DNA from: Flavobacterium psychrophilum
GTDB lineage: Bacteria; Bacteroidota; Bacteroidia; Flavobacteriales; Flavobacteriaceae
Direction: 5' to 3'
Assembly: GCA_945860385.1 (NCBI GenBank)
Contig: CAMAQD010000020.1
Span: 1-62,874 of the forward strand
Length of the DNA stretch: 62,874 bases
The first letter of the stretch is position 1, and every line of letters starts with the position of its first letter. The notes under the pieces are model-generated. The model saw nothing but the letters and a program-made list of their open reading frames with translations, had not been told where the DNA came from and ran no database searches. A program made the translations under genes and the position numbers. Shown here one piece after another: positions 8,728-17,800 of this stretch.

Positions 8728-9846
8728 TTATCGGTCGATATCAGGAATTACAAGGTCTAGTGTTGCCATAGTTGCTACTAAATCTCCAATTTTTCCACCA
8801 ACGGCGATGTGATTTAATAATGATAAATTAGAGAATCCTGGCGAACGGAATTTCATTCGGTACGGATTTTTTGTTCCCGTACTGACGATGTAAACTCCTA
8901 ATTCTCCTCTTGCAGTTTCTACTTTTTGGTAAAATTCGCCTTCCGGTAATTTGATTACGGTATTGGTTTTAGCAAAGAATTCGCCTTCGGGAATATTGTC
9001 TATCAATTGTTCGATTATCGACAATGATTCCCACATTTCTAGAATACGAACTTGGTAACGAGCATAAGTATCGCCTTCAGTTTTCAAGATTTCGTTGAAA
9101 GTTACTTTGTCGTAAGCACTATAAGAATGGTGTTTTCTCACATCGCAAGAATAGCCAGAAGCACGACCCACTGGGCCAGAAGCTCCAAAAGAAATCGCAT
9201 CTTCTTTGGTTAAAATGCCAATGCCTTCCATCCTTTTTCGGAAGATGATATTGTTGGATAAAAGTAAATCGTATTCAGGGAGTTTGGTTTTGAAATGAGT
9301 GATAAATTCTTTCGTTCTTTTTACAAAATTCGGGTGAATGTCAAACATTAATCCACCAGGAATGTTGTAGTTCATCGTCAAACGAGCGCCACAAGTTTCT
9401 TCGAAAATATCGTTAATCATTTCACGGTCTCTAAAACCATAAAAGTAAGTTGTCAAAGCACCAACGTCCATTCCCATAACGCCCCACCACAAAGTGTGAG
9501 ATGCGATTCGGGTCAATTCGGCTATAATGGTTCGAATGACTTTTACACGTTCAGGAATTTCCAATTGAAGCGCATTTTCTACGGTAAGGCAAACGGCTTC
9601 GTTGTTAATATGCGAAGAAAGATAGTCCATTCGGTCTGTTAAGTGCACGATTTGCTGATAGCTGTCGCGTTCACACATTTTTTCGATAGAGCGGTGAATG
9701 TATCCTAAATCGGGTTCTACTCTTTTGATTATTTCACCGTCAATAGTCAATAAAAGTCGCAAAACGCCGTGAGTTGCAGGGTGTTGCGGCCCCATATTAA
9801 TTTGATATTCTTCGGATTTAAAATTGTTGGTTATAGTTGTATCCAT
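8728..9846 (-). CDS. nuoD: NADH-quinone oxidoreductase subunit D (49 kDa)
   Basis: The quinone-site subunit, related to the large subunit of NiFe hydrogenases. The 372-residue protein opens with NMGPQHPATHGVLRLLL, containing the conserved His of the quinone pocket, and has LTDRMDYLSSH, with the conserved Tyr region. It ends normally in DLVIPDIDR. It is encoded separately from nuoC (6-base gap), unlike the fused NuoCD of enterobacteria. It is a little shorter than the roughly 400-residue homologues known elsewhere because the N-terminal tail is short. Confidence 0.97.
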   Translation of the reverse strand: MDTTITNNFKSEEYQINMGPQHPATHGVLRLLLTIDGEIIKRVEPDLGYIHRSIEKMCERDSYQQIVHLTDRMDYLSSHINNEAVCLTVENALQLEIPERVKVIRTIIAELTRIASHTLWWGVMGMDVGALTTYFYGFRDREMINDIFEETCGARLTMNYNIPGGLMFDIHPNFVKRTKEFITHFKTKLPEYDLLLSNNIIFRKRMEGIGILTKEDAISFGASGPVGRASGYSCDVRKHHSYSAYDKVTFNEILKTEGDTYARYQVRILEMWESLSIIEQLIDNIPEGEFFAKTNTVIKLPEGEFYQKVETARGELGVYIVSTGTKNPYRMKFRSPGFSNLSLLNHIAVGGKIGDLVATMATLDLVIPDIDR

Positions 9847-9852
9847 ATTTGC

Positions 9853-10314
9853 TTATTTGATAACCATATTAATTTCATCGACGTAATCTTTTCTCAAAGG
9901 AAATCCATCCCATTCTTCAGTTAGGAAGAGTCTTTTCAAGTTAGGATGATTGTTGAATTTTATTCCAAAGAAGTCAAAAACTTCTCTTTCGTGGAATTCG
10001 GCAGTGTACCAAATCTTGCAAACCGTGTCGAGTGTTGGGTTTTCTCGGTCTTCAGTTTTTACTTTTACAACTATTTGATGTCTGTGAGTAGTCGATTCCA
10101 GATGATAAACAACACCTAATTCCTTGCCCCAATCCATACCAGTTAAGCAAAACAAATAATCGAAATTTGTTTCGGAATTGCTTTTTAATTGCGTCATTAA
10201 TTGGTGAAGTTGTTCGGGCTGAACGGTGATATTTAAAAACTGGGATTTTTCTTCGGTGAATTCCAATTCGGGAATCCAACTGCTTATTAAATTTTGTAAG
10301 GCTTCGTTTGTCAT
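9853..10314 (-). CDS. nuoC: NADH-quinone oxidoreductase subunit C (30 kDa)
   Basis: Structural subunit of the peripheral arm, without cofactors. The family signature FHEREVFDFFGIKFNNHPN and then RLFLTEEWDGFPLRKDY is present at the C-terminus. The ATG at 10314 (MTNEALQNLI) gives 153 residues and a 10-base gap to nuoB. The longer frame would start at a TTG and overlap nuoB by 17 bases, so it is rejected. Confidence 0.94.
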   Translation of the reverse strand: MTNEALQNLISSWIPELEFTEEKSQFLNITVQPEQLHQLMTQLKSNSETNFDYLFCLTGMDWGKELGVVYHLESTTHRHQIVVKVKTEDRENPTLDTVCKIWYTAEFHEREVFDFFGIKFNNHPNLKRLFLTEEWDGFPLRKDYVDEINMVIK

Positions 10315-10324
10315 AATTTTGGTA

Positions 10325-10885
10325 TTATAGTCCTTCGTCAAACCCGTCGATAGGGAAAACTTTATTTTTCATGCTTTCTGTTTTGATTTTCGCTTGGAGC
10401 ATCAACATTCCTTCTAATAAAGCTTCTGGACGAGGCGGACAACCCGGAACGTAAACATCTACAGGAATTACGTGATCGGCTCCTTTTACGACAGAATACG
10501 AATTATAATAAAATGGACCACCAGAAATGGCGCAAGCTCCCATTGCAATTACGTATTTTGGTTCGGCCATTTGATCGTACAAACGACGTAAAACCGGTGC
10601 CATTTTGTTGACAATGGTTCCAGCAATAATAATTAAATCTGCCTGTCTTGGCGAAGGTCTTGCAACTTCAAATCCAAATCTTGAATAATCGTGGCGAGCT
10701 GCTCCTGTTTGCATCATTTCGATAGCACAACAACTTGTTCCAAAATAAAGGGACCAAAGCGAGTTAGCCCGTCCCCAATTGATAATATCGTCTAATGAAG
10801 TGACCAAAATATTGGCTCCATTGCCTCCAGGAATTACCTTTCCTGGGAAATCTGCTGGTATTTCTGAGGTGTTATTTACTCCCAT
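10325..10885 (-). CDS. nuoB: NADH-quinone oxidoreductase subunit B (cluster N2)
   Basis: Carries the [4Fe-4S] cluster N2 that reduces quinone. The protein has 186 residues from the ATG at 10885 ([10 protein letters not shown]). Ligands are visible as the adjacent pair Cys52-Cys53 ([10 protein letters not shown]), Cys118 ([11 protein letters not shown]) and Cys149 ([11 protein letters not shown]). A longer in-frame start at 10996 would run through nuoA in another frame and is rejected. The chosen start overlaps the nuoA end by 10 bases. Confidence 0.96.
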   Translation of the reverse strand: MGVNNTSEIPADFPGKVIPGGNGANILVTSLDDIINWGRANSLWSLYFGTSCCAIEMMQTGAARHDYSRFGFEVARPSPRQADLIIIAGTIVNKMAPVLRRLYDQMAEPKYVIAMGACAISGGPFYYNSYSVVKGADHVIPVDVYVPGCPPRPEALLEGMLMLQAKIKTESMKNKVFPIDGFDEGL

Positions 10886-11226
10886 TTTAATGCTCCTTTT
10901 TTCCAAGCGTAGGCTAAACCTAAACCTAATATTACTAAAAAGATGATGATTTCGACAAAAGCGACCATTCCTATTTCTTTGAAAACTACTGCCCAAGGAA
11001 TTAAAAAGGCTACCTCGACATCAAAAACCAAGAATAGAATGGCATATAGATAGTATCCAACCTTAAACTGAACCCAAGTTGGTCCAATGGTGGTCATTCC
11101 GCTTTCATACGGCTCCCGTTTTTGTGTATTGTCTGATTTTGGTGAAAGTAAATTAGAGAGGAAATTGGCACCGGCGACCAGGACTATTCCGGCTAACATG
11201 AAAACTATAATTGCTTCTGAACCCAT
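10876..11226 (-). CDS. nuoA: NADH-quinone oxidoreductase subunit A
   Basis: First gene of the complex I operon. The 116-residue membrane protein has three helices. The loop [19 protein letters not shown] holds the conserved Glu-Ser-Gly of NuoA, followed by [15 protein letters not shown]. It lies 93 bases downstream of korB in the same direction. A TAAATTTG box is found 32 bases upstream of the start, so the operon probably has its own promoter and may also receive transcripts from korAB. Confidence 0.95.
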   Translation of the reverse strand: MGSEAIIVFMLAGIVLVAGANFLSNLLSPKSDNTQKREPYESGMTTIGPTWVQFKVGYYLYAILFLVFDVEVAFLIPWAVVFKEIGMVAFVEIIIFLVILGLGLAYAWKKGALKWE

Positions 11227-11257
11227 ATATATTAAATTTATTTATTGTAATAATTCG

Positions 11258-11265
11258 CAAATTTA
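11258..11265 (-). promoter_or_regulatory. Candidate -7 box of the nuo operon
   Basis: Read on the minus strand this is TAAATTTG, a perfect match to the Bacteroidota -7 consensus TAnnTTTG, 32 bases before the nuoA ATG. No convincing -33 TTTG is found, and the weak hairpin TACT..CCC/GGG..AGTA between korB and this box lacks a T run. Read-through from korAB therefore seems possible. Confidence 0.5.
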
Positions 11266-11319
11266 TATTATTAAATCTACTGTTCCCATAGGGTAGTAAA
11301 TTTTCAGTTGAATCTATTT

Positions 11320-12333
11320 TTATTTTACTTCATAAGTCTCTCCTGAGAAGAACAAATCATCCGTTTTTCTGAAACTCGAATTGGCTTTTACTTGCGCTGT
11401 CAAAGCATCTTCTCTTTCTTCTAAAGTAACATCATCGAAACTTCTAATTACTCCAGTTGCTAATGGATATTCCATTCGAACCAACATATAATGTAGTGTT
11501 GGATCTTTTTCTTTGGCATTATGCACTAATAAATCTTCTTGTGTAACTCCGTTTTCGCCAATGGTTACGACTTCTAATTTTAGTCCATTTAAAACTAAAC
11601 CTTTGTCACGATTTTTACCAAAAATCATTGGTTTTCCGTGTTCAAGATAAATTTGTTTGTCTTCTTTTACGTCTTTATCAGTAAGATGATTGAAACATCC
11701 ATCATTAAAAATCACACAATTTTGCAACACTTCGATTAATGAAGTTCCTTTAAATTGATGCGCTTCGATAAAAATTTGTCCCATTTCTTTCGGGCTTCCG
11801 CCGCCCACTCTTGCAAAAAATCGTGCTTGAGCTCCCAATGCTAATTCGCCGGGAGAAAAAGGAGGTTGTGTATTTCCGTAAGGGGAAGATTTTGTTTTTT
11901 GACCAATTAATGAAGTAGGAGAGAATTGCCCTTTGGTTAAACCATAAATTTCATTGTTGAAAAGAATAATATTCAAATCGATATTTCTTCTCAAAACGTG
12001 GATAAAGTGATTTCCTCCAATCGCCATTGCATCGCCATCACCCGTTGCAATCCAAACACTTAAGTTAGGATTTGCCAATTTTATTCCAGAGGCTATTCCC
12101 GGTGCTCTACCGTGAATACTGTGAATTCCGTAGGTATCTAAATAATAGGGAAAACGGGAAGAACAGCCAATACCAGAGACAAAAACAAAATCTTCTCTGG
12201 CAACGCCCATTTCTGGAAGTGCTTTTTGCATCGTGCGTAAAATCACGTAGTCATCACAACCCGGACACCATCTTACTTCTTGATCGCTAGTAAAATCTTT
12301 AGCAGTATATTTTTTTTCTACAGTCGTTTCCAT
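11320..12333 (-). CDS. korB: 2-oxoacid:ferredoxin oxidoreductase, beta subunit (TPP)
   Basis: Thiamine diphosphate subunit of a KorAB-type enzyme, which oxidatively decarboxylates a 2-oxoacid (most likely 2-oxoglutarate) to the acyl-CoA while reducing ferredoxin. The 337-residue protein has WCPGCDDYVI near the N-terminus, HGRAPGIASGIK, and the TPP/Mg motif GDGDAMAIGGNHF followed by LFNNEIYGLTKGQ. It starts 2 bases after korA. The substrate is inferred from the KorAB type; a branched-chain or other 2-oxoacid cannot be excluded. Confidence 0.92.
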   Translation of the reverse strand: METTVEKKYTAKDFTSDQEVRWCPGCDDYVILRTMQKALPEMGVAREDFVFVSGIGCSSRFPYYLDTYGIHSIHGRAPGIASGIKLANPNLSVWIATGDGDAMAIGGNHFIHVLRRNIDLNIILFNNEIYGLTKGQFSPTSLIGQKTKSSPYGNTQPPFSPGELALGAQARFFARVGGGSPKEMGQIFIEAHQFKGTSLIEVLQNCVIFNDGCFNHLTDKDVKEDKQIYLEHGKPMIFGKNRDKGLVLNGLKLEVVTIGENGVTQEDLLVHNAKEKDPTLHYMLVRMEYPLATGVIRSFDDVTLEEREDALTAQVKANSSFRKTDDLFFSGETYEVK

Positions 12334-12335
12334 AA

Positions 12336-14189
12336 TTAAGCTAGTGATTTAAATTTTTCAATTAGGTCTTCGTTGGCAAAAGGTAATCCTTGCACTTTAT
12401 TAAATTGGTAAAAATCAAATTTACTGTGTTTAATTTTGAGTATGCTGGCAAATTGACCGCTGTTTAATTCGCAAACCAGAATTTTTTTAAATTTGGATAA
12501 AACTTCCTCAGTGTTTTTTGGCATTGGATTAATATAATTGAAATGTGCATATCCAATGTTTTTATGCCCTAGTTCATTCATTTGTTTCACAGCTGAATGT
12601 AAAGAACCATAAGTTCCACCCCAGCCAATGATTAATAAATCTCCTTCTTTAGCAAATTCTGTTTCCAAGTCTGGAATATTAAATTTTACTCTGTCAATTT
12701 TTTCAGCTCTGATGGCAGTCATTTTCTCGTGATTCATTGGTTCATAAGAAATATTACCTGTTACCGCATCTTTTTCTAATCCGCCAATTCGATGTTCTAA
12801 GCCTGGAGTTCCTGGAATAGCCCAATTTCTGGCTAGCGTATTTTCATCTCTATCATAAGGATGCCAGTTTTCTTTGACTTCAGTAATTCGGTTGCTTTTA
12901 ATTTCTGGCATTTCGGCTACAGTCTTGATTTTCCAAGGAGCTGAACCGTTTGCGATATATCCGTCAGTCAATAAAATAACTGGAGTCATATGTTCTAAAG
13001 CGATTCGAGCCGCTTCGTAAGCAAAGTTAAAACAGTTCGCTGGCGTACTTGCAGCGATAACAATCACTGGGCTTTCGCCATTTCGACCGTACATGGCTTG
13101 CAATAAATCGGATTGTTCCGTTTTTGTTGGTAAACCTGTTGAAGGCCCACCACGTTGCACATTGACAACAACCAAAGGCAATTCAGTCATTATGGCTAAA
13201 CCAATAGCTTCGCCTTTTAGTGCTAATCCCGGTCCCGAAGTAGTTGTTATGGCCAAATCACCTGCAAATGAAGCTCCAATTGCTGAAGTTACCCCTGCAA
13301 TTTCGTCTTCGGCCTGAAAAGCTTTTACACCAAAATGTTTATGTTTTACTAACTCGTGTAAAATATCGGTGGCAGGCGTGATAGGATAAGATCCTAAGAA
13401 TAATTCCAAGCCAGATTTTTCGGCTGCAGCCAAAAACCCCCACGCCGTTGCGGTGTTACCCATAATAATTCTATAGGTTCCAGCGGGCATTTTTGCAGGC
13501 GAAATAGTGTAGGAGTTAGGGATAAGTTCTAATGTTTCGGCAAAATAATATCCGGCCATTAAAACTTTAGTATTTGCTTCTATTAATGAAGGTTTAGCTT
13601 TGAATTTTTTATTAAAAAAATCGATGGTGTAATCTGTTGAACGATTGTACATCCAATAAATCATTCCTAACGAAAACATATTCTTGCTTCTCGAAATCGA
13701 TTTAGTATCTAATCCAGCAACATTTTTCAAAGCTTCCTTAGTTAATGATGTCATATCAACTTCAATAACTCTGAAGTTTTCAAGACTTCCGTCTTCTAAT
13801 GGATTTGTTTTATATTCTGCTTTTTCTAAATTCTTTTTATTAAAGGAATCAGTATCAACTATTAAAGTATGACCTGGTTTCAAAGCATATAAATTGGTTT
13901 TCAAAGCGGCTGGATTCATAGCCACCAATAAATCTACGCTGTCACCGGGTGTGCTGACTTCTACACTACCAATATGTACTTGAAATCCGGAAACTCCATA
14001 TAAACTCCCTTGAGGCGCTCTAATTTCGGAAGGATAATTAGGAAAGGTGGCAATATCGTTTCCAAACATTGCTGAAGTATCTGTAAACTGAGTTCCTGTT
14101 AGCTGCATTCCATCACCTGAATCGCCAACAAATCGGATAACAACTGCTTCTAGTTTTTCAGGTTGAGGTTTTATTTTTGTTTCAATCAT
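12336..14189 (-). CDS. korA: 2-oxoacid:ferredoxin oxidoreductase, fused gamma-alpha subunit
   Basis: Partner of KorB. The 617-residue protein is a fusion. Residues from about 15 to 190 are the gamma domain (FVGDSGDGMQLTGTQF at its start), and from about 240 on is the alpha domain (GSYPITPATDILHEL, then EDEIAGVTSAIGASFAG). This is the common arrangement for KorA. It is the first gene of the korAB unit and, by direction, lies upstream of the whole nuo operon. Its promoter TAAATTTG (14240-14247) is placed 36.5 bases from the centre of an Fnr-type palindrome, which suggests induction at low oxygen. Confidence 0.93.
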   Translation of the reverse strand: MIETKIKPQPEKLEAVVIRFVGDSGDGMQLTGTQFTDTSAMFGNDIATFPNYPSEIRAPQGSLYGVSGFQVHIGSVEVSTPGDSVDLLVAMNPAALKTNLYALKPGHTLIVDTDSFNKKNLEKAEYKTNPLEDGSLENFRVIEVDMTSLTKEALKNVAGLDTKSISRSKNMFSLGMIYWMYNRSTDYTIDFFNKKFKAKPSLIEANTKVLMAGYYFAETLELIPNSYTISPAKMPAGTYRIIMGNTATAWGFLAAAEKSGLELFLGSYPITPATDILHELVKHKHFGVKAFQAEDEIAGVTSAIGASFAGDLAITTTSGPGLALKGEAIGLAIMTELPLVVVNVQRGGPSTGLPTKTEQSDLLQAMYGRNGESPVIVIAASTPANCFNFAYEAARIALEHMTPVILLTDGYIANGSAPWKIKTVAEMPEIKSNRITEVKENWHPYDRDENTLARNWAIPGTPGLEHRIGGLEKDAVTGNISYEPMNHEKMTAIRAEKIDRVKFNIPDLETEFAKEGDLLIIGWGGTYGSLHSAVKQMNELGHKNIGYAHFNYINPMPKNTEEVLSKFKKILVCELNSGQFASILKIKHSKFDFYQFNKVQGLPFANEDLIEKFKSLA

Positions 14190-14239
14190 AATTAAATTTT
14201 TTTTTCATTATTAATAGAATAACTCAATAAATGATGAGC

Positions 14240-14313
14240 CAAATTTAATTTCACTTTTTGTAAAAAAATATGACTATTATCATATAAAAGTAATAAAAAG
14301 ACATTTAATTTTA
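14240..14313. promoter_or_regulatory. Divergent korA / ferredoxin promoters around one Fnr-type site
   Basis: A degenerate palindrome TATGACTATTATCATA (14269-14284, centre 14276.5) lies between two promoter boxes. On the minus strand TAAATTTG (14240-14247) faces korA. On the plus strand TAATTTTA (14306-14313, last base off consensus) faces the ferredoxin gene. In both directions the last base of the box is exactly 36.5 from the palindrome centre, the spacing also seen at ccoS and hemN. This places the site near -41.5 of both predicted transcripts, the classical activating position for Crp/Fnr proteins. Confidence 0.7.
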
Positions 14314-14338
14314 CAGGGAATTAAAAAATATATCTATT

Positions 14339-14689
14339 ATGGCAATAATTATTACGGACGAATGTATCAACTGTGATGCATGTATTTCAGAATGTCCAAA
14401 CAACGCAATTTATGAACCAGACACTAATTGGTCTTATGCAGAAGGATCTGCTTTGAAGGGAATGGTAAAAAATCTTATTGGAGTAGAAATTGATGCAAAT
14501 GAAGAGCACGATCCAATTTCTGATGAGTTTTTCTACATTGTAGCTGACAAATGTACAGAATGTAAAGGTTTTCACGATAAACCTCAATGTGCTTCAGTTT
14601 GCCCTGTGGACTGTTGTATACTTGATGAGAATCACGTAGAAACAGAAGCCCAATTATTAGCTAAGAAAGCTTGGTTACATAATGAGTAA
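14339..14689 (+). CDS. Dicluster [4Fe-4S] ferredoxin
   Basis: Electron carrier of 116 residues. The first cluster motif is CINCDACISECPNNAIYEP. The second is CTECKGFHDKPQCASVCPVDC, with the longer spacing between its second and third Cys that marks the Alvin-type bacterial 2[4Fe-4S] ferredoxins. It is transcribed divergently from korA and sits just before the PFOR gene, so it is the obvious acceptor for both enzymes and a candidate donor for the NADH-module-less Nuo complex. A terminator follows at 14700-14740, so it is probably monocistronic. Confidence 0.95.
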   Translation: MAIIITDECINCDACISECPNNAIYEPDTNWSYAEGSALKGMVKNLIGVEIDANEEHDPISDEFFYIVADKCTECKGFHDKPQCASVCPVDCCILDENHVETEAQLLAKKAWLHNE

Positions 14690-14699
14690 ATCACGGAAC

Positions 14700-14740
14700 A
14701 AAAAAAGCTAAACTGCTACCCGGCACTTTAGCTTTTTTTT
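14700..14740 (+). terminator. Terminator after the ferredoxin gene
   Basis: Stem AAAAAAGCTAAA / TTTAGCTTTTTT around CTGCTACCCGGCAC, ending in eight T. It isolates the ferredoxin gene from the PFOR gene. Confidence 0.9.
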
Positions 14741-14825
14741 GCTCTTTAAATTAAATTCCGTCAAGTAATTTGTAGATTGAAAAGTGAGTCACAAATTCAA
14801 GATGGTTTAAAAAAACTTTATAAAA

Positions 14826-17800
14826 ATGAAGAATAAAACTTTCCAAAAAGTAATTTGTGACGGTAATGAAGCAGTGGCTCTCATTGCTCACAAGACCAAT
14901 GAAGTATGTGCCATTTATCCTATTACCCCATCTTCCCCGATGGGTGAGCACGCAGAACTATACAGTTCAAAAGGTAAAAAAAATATCTGGAATAACATTC
15001 CAAGAATTGTGGAAATGCAAAGTGAAGCTGGTGCTGCTGGTACTGTTCACGGCGCTTTACAGGCGGGTGCTCTAACTACAACGTTTACGGCCTCACAAGG
15101 TTTGTTGTTGATGATCCCTAATATGTATAAAATTGCGGGTGAATTATTGCCTTGCGTTATTCACGTTGCTGCCAGAACAGTGGCTACTCACGCACTGTCT
15201 ATCTTCGGAGACCACTCTGATGTTATGGCTTGCAGACAAACAGGATTTTCTATGTTATTTGGTGGTTCCGTTCAGGAAGCACACGATTTTGCCTTAATTT
15301 CACAAGTGGCAACATTAAATACGAGAGTTCCTTTTATGAATATCTTTGATGGTTTTAGAACCTCTCACGAAATTTCAAAAATCGATAGTATTCCAGACGA
15401 TATCATTAGAGCTATGATGCCAGAAGATAAAGTGATGGCACACAGACAACGTTCATTAGACCCTGATAGACCAGTTTTAAGAGGTACAACTCAAAATCCA
15501 GATGTATTCTTCCAAGCCAGAGAAGCTGCAAACGGATTCTTTGATGCTGTTCCAGCTGCGGTTCAAAATACAATGGACGAATTCTACCAACACACGGGTC
15601 GTAAATACAATTTGTTCGATTATATAGGACATCCAGAAGCAGAGAGAGTAATTATTATTATGGGTTCTGCCGAAGGTCCTGTAAAAGAAGCTCTTGAAGT
15701 AATGTTAGAAGAAGGTGAAAAAGTAGGGGTAATTTTAGTTCGTTTGTTTAGACCTTTCTCTATTGATGCTTTTGTTGATGCTTTACCAAAAACAGTCCAA
15801 AAAATTGCTGTAATGGACAGAACAAAAGAGCCAGGAAGCATTGGAGATCCACTTTATTTAGACATTGTGACTGCACTTGTTGAAAGCGGAAGAGAAATGC
15901 CAATCGTGGTAGGAGGTCGTTACGGATTGTCATCCAAAGAATTTACACCAGCAATGGTAAAAGGAATTTATGACGAATTATCAAATAAAAAACCTAAAAA
16001 TCACTTTACAATTGGTATCAATGATGATGTAACTTTTAGAAGTTTATATTATGATCCGAAATTTGATATCAAAGGAAAAGCAATTAGCTGTATGTTCTAT
16101 GGTTTAGGTTCAGATGGAACTGTTGGAGCCAATAAAAACTCCATCAAAATTATTGGTGAAACAACTGATAATTATGTTCAAGGCTATTTCGTTTATGACT
16201 CTAAAAAAGCAGGAGCTCAAACTATTTCTCACTTGCGTTTTGGTCCAGACCCAATAAATTCAACCTATTTAGTTGATAAAGCTGATTTTATTGCCAGTCA
16301 TAAATTCAATTTTATTGAAAAATTCAATATGATTGCCGATTTGAAACACGGTGGTACTTTCTTATTAAACTCTCCTTATTCTAAAGAAGAAATTTGGGCT
16401 AGATTACCGATTCAAATTCAACAAGGAATTATAGATAAAGAAGTTAAATTCTATGTAATAGACGCTACCAAAGTGGCTTTTGAAGCTAGTTTAGGAAAAA
16501 GAGCTAATACTATTTTACAAACATGTTTCTTCGCTATTTCGGGAATTCTACCTAAAGAAGAAGCTATCGAAAAAATTAAAAATGCCATTGTAAAATCGTA
16601 TTCTCATAAAGGAGAAAAAGTGGTAAAAATGAACTTTAATGCGGTGGACAAAGCTTTAGAAAATTTACATCAAGTGGATTATCCAAAAGTGGCTACAAGC
16701 GAAAAACATTTGGCATCTGCAATGAAAAATGCACCTGATGGCTTTGTTACTGAGGTATTAGAGAAAATATTAGCTGGTTTTGGAGATGACTTACCTGTGA
16801 GTGCTTTCACGATAGACGGAACATTCCCAACAGGAACTTCTCAATTCGAGAAAAGCGGTATTGCAGATTTTATTCCAGTTTGGGACGACGAAAATTTATG
16901 TACACAATGTAATAAATGTGTGGCTATTTGTCCTCACGCTGCCATTCGTTCTAAAGTAGTAACAAATGATGAATTGGCAAAATTCCCAGGTTCATTAAAA
17001 AGTGTTCCAGCAATAGGAAGACCATTTGCCAAAGAAAATGAATCTTATATTTTACAAGTTTCACCAGAAGATTGTACAGGTTGCGACCTTTGCGTGGTGG
17101 TTTGTCCAGCAGTAAGCAAAGAGAAAGAAAACTTCAAGTCCATCAATATGCACAGAAAAATTGAAGTGGATGTGGAAGAAAATGTAAACTGGGATCATTT
17201 TGTAAGTTTACCTTATTATGATCGTACTTTATTGCCGATAACGAATGTGAAGGGCTCTCAATTCTTGGAACCATTATTTGAATTCTCAGGAGCTTGTTCT
17301 GGTTGTGGAGAAACACCTTATATCAAGATGATTACTCAGTTGTATGGCGATAGTATGTTGATTGCCAATGCTACAGGATGTTCATCTATCTACGGTGGAA
17401 ATTTACCAACTACACCTTATAAAACCAATGAATTTGGTAGAGGTCCAGCTTGGGCAAACTCACTTTTTGAAGACAATGCCGAGTTTGGTTTAGGTCTAAA
17501 ATTAGGATTGTCCAAAAAACAAGAGATTGCAGTTGATTTATTAAAATCATTAGAGCCAATTGTTGGTAGCGATTTAGTAGCTGCTATTCTGAACAATCCA
17601 GAAGATACAGAAGCATTGAAAAACGAAAAATTTGCTCAAATTGATGCACTCAAAAAAATATTGTCAAATCTTGGCGATAACAATGAAAATGCCAAAAAAT
17701 TAAATCAATTGACCGAATACCTTCGTAAGAAAGCAGTTTGGATTTTTGGTGGAGATGGTTGGGCTTATGACATCGGTTACGGTGGAGTAGATCACGTTTT

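Noticed and set aside
14768..14797. Inverted repeat AATTTGT / ACAAATT upstream of nifJ as another Fnr-type site
   Set aside because: The half-sites lack the TGA/TCA core and the spacing (16 bases) is wrong for the palindrome described here. nifJ therefore has no visible site of this regulon.
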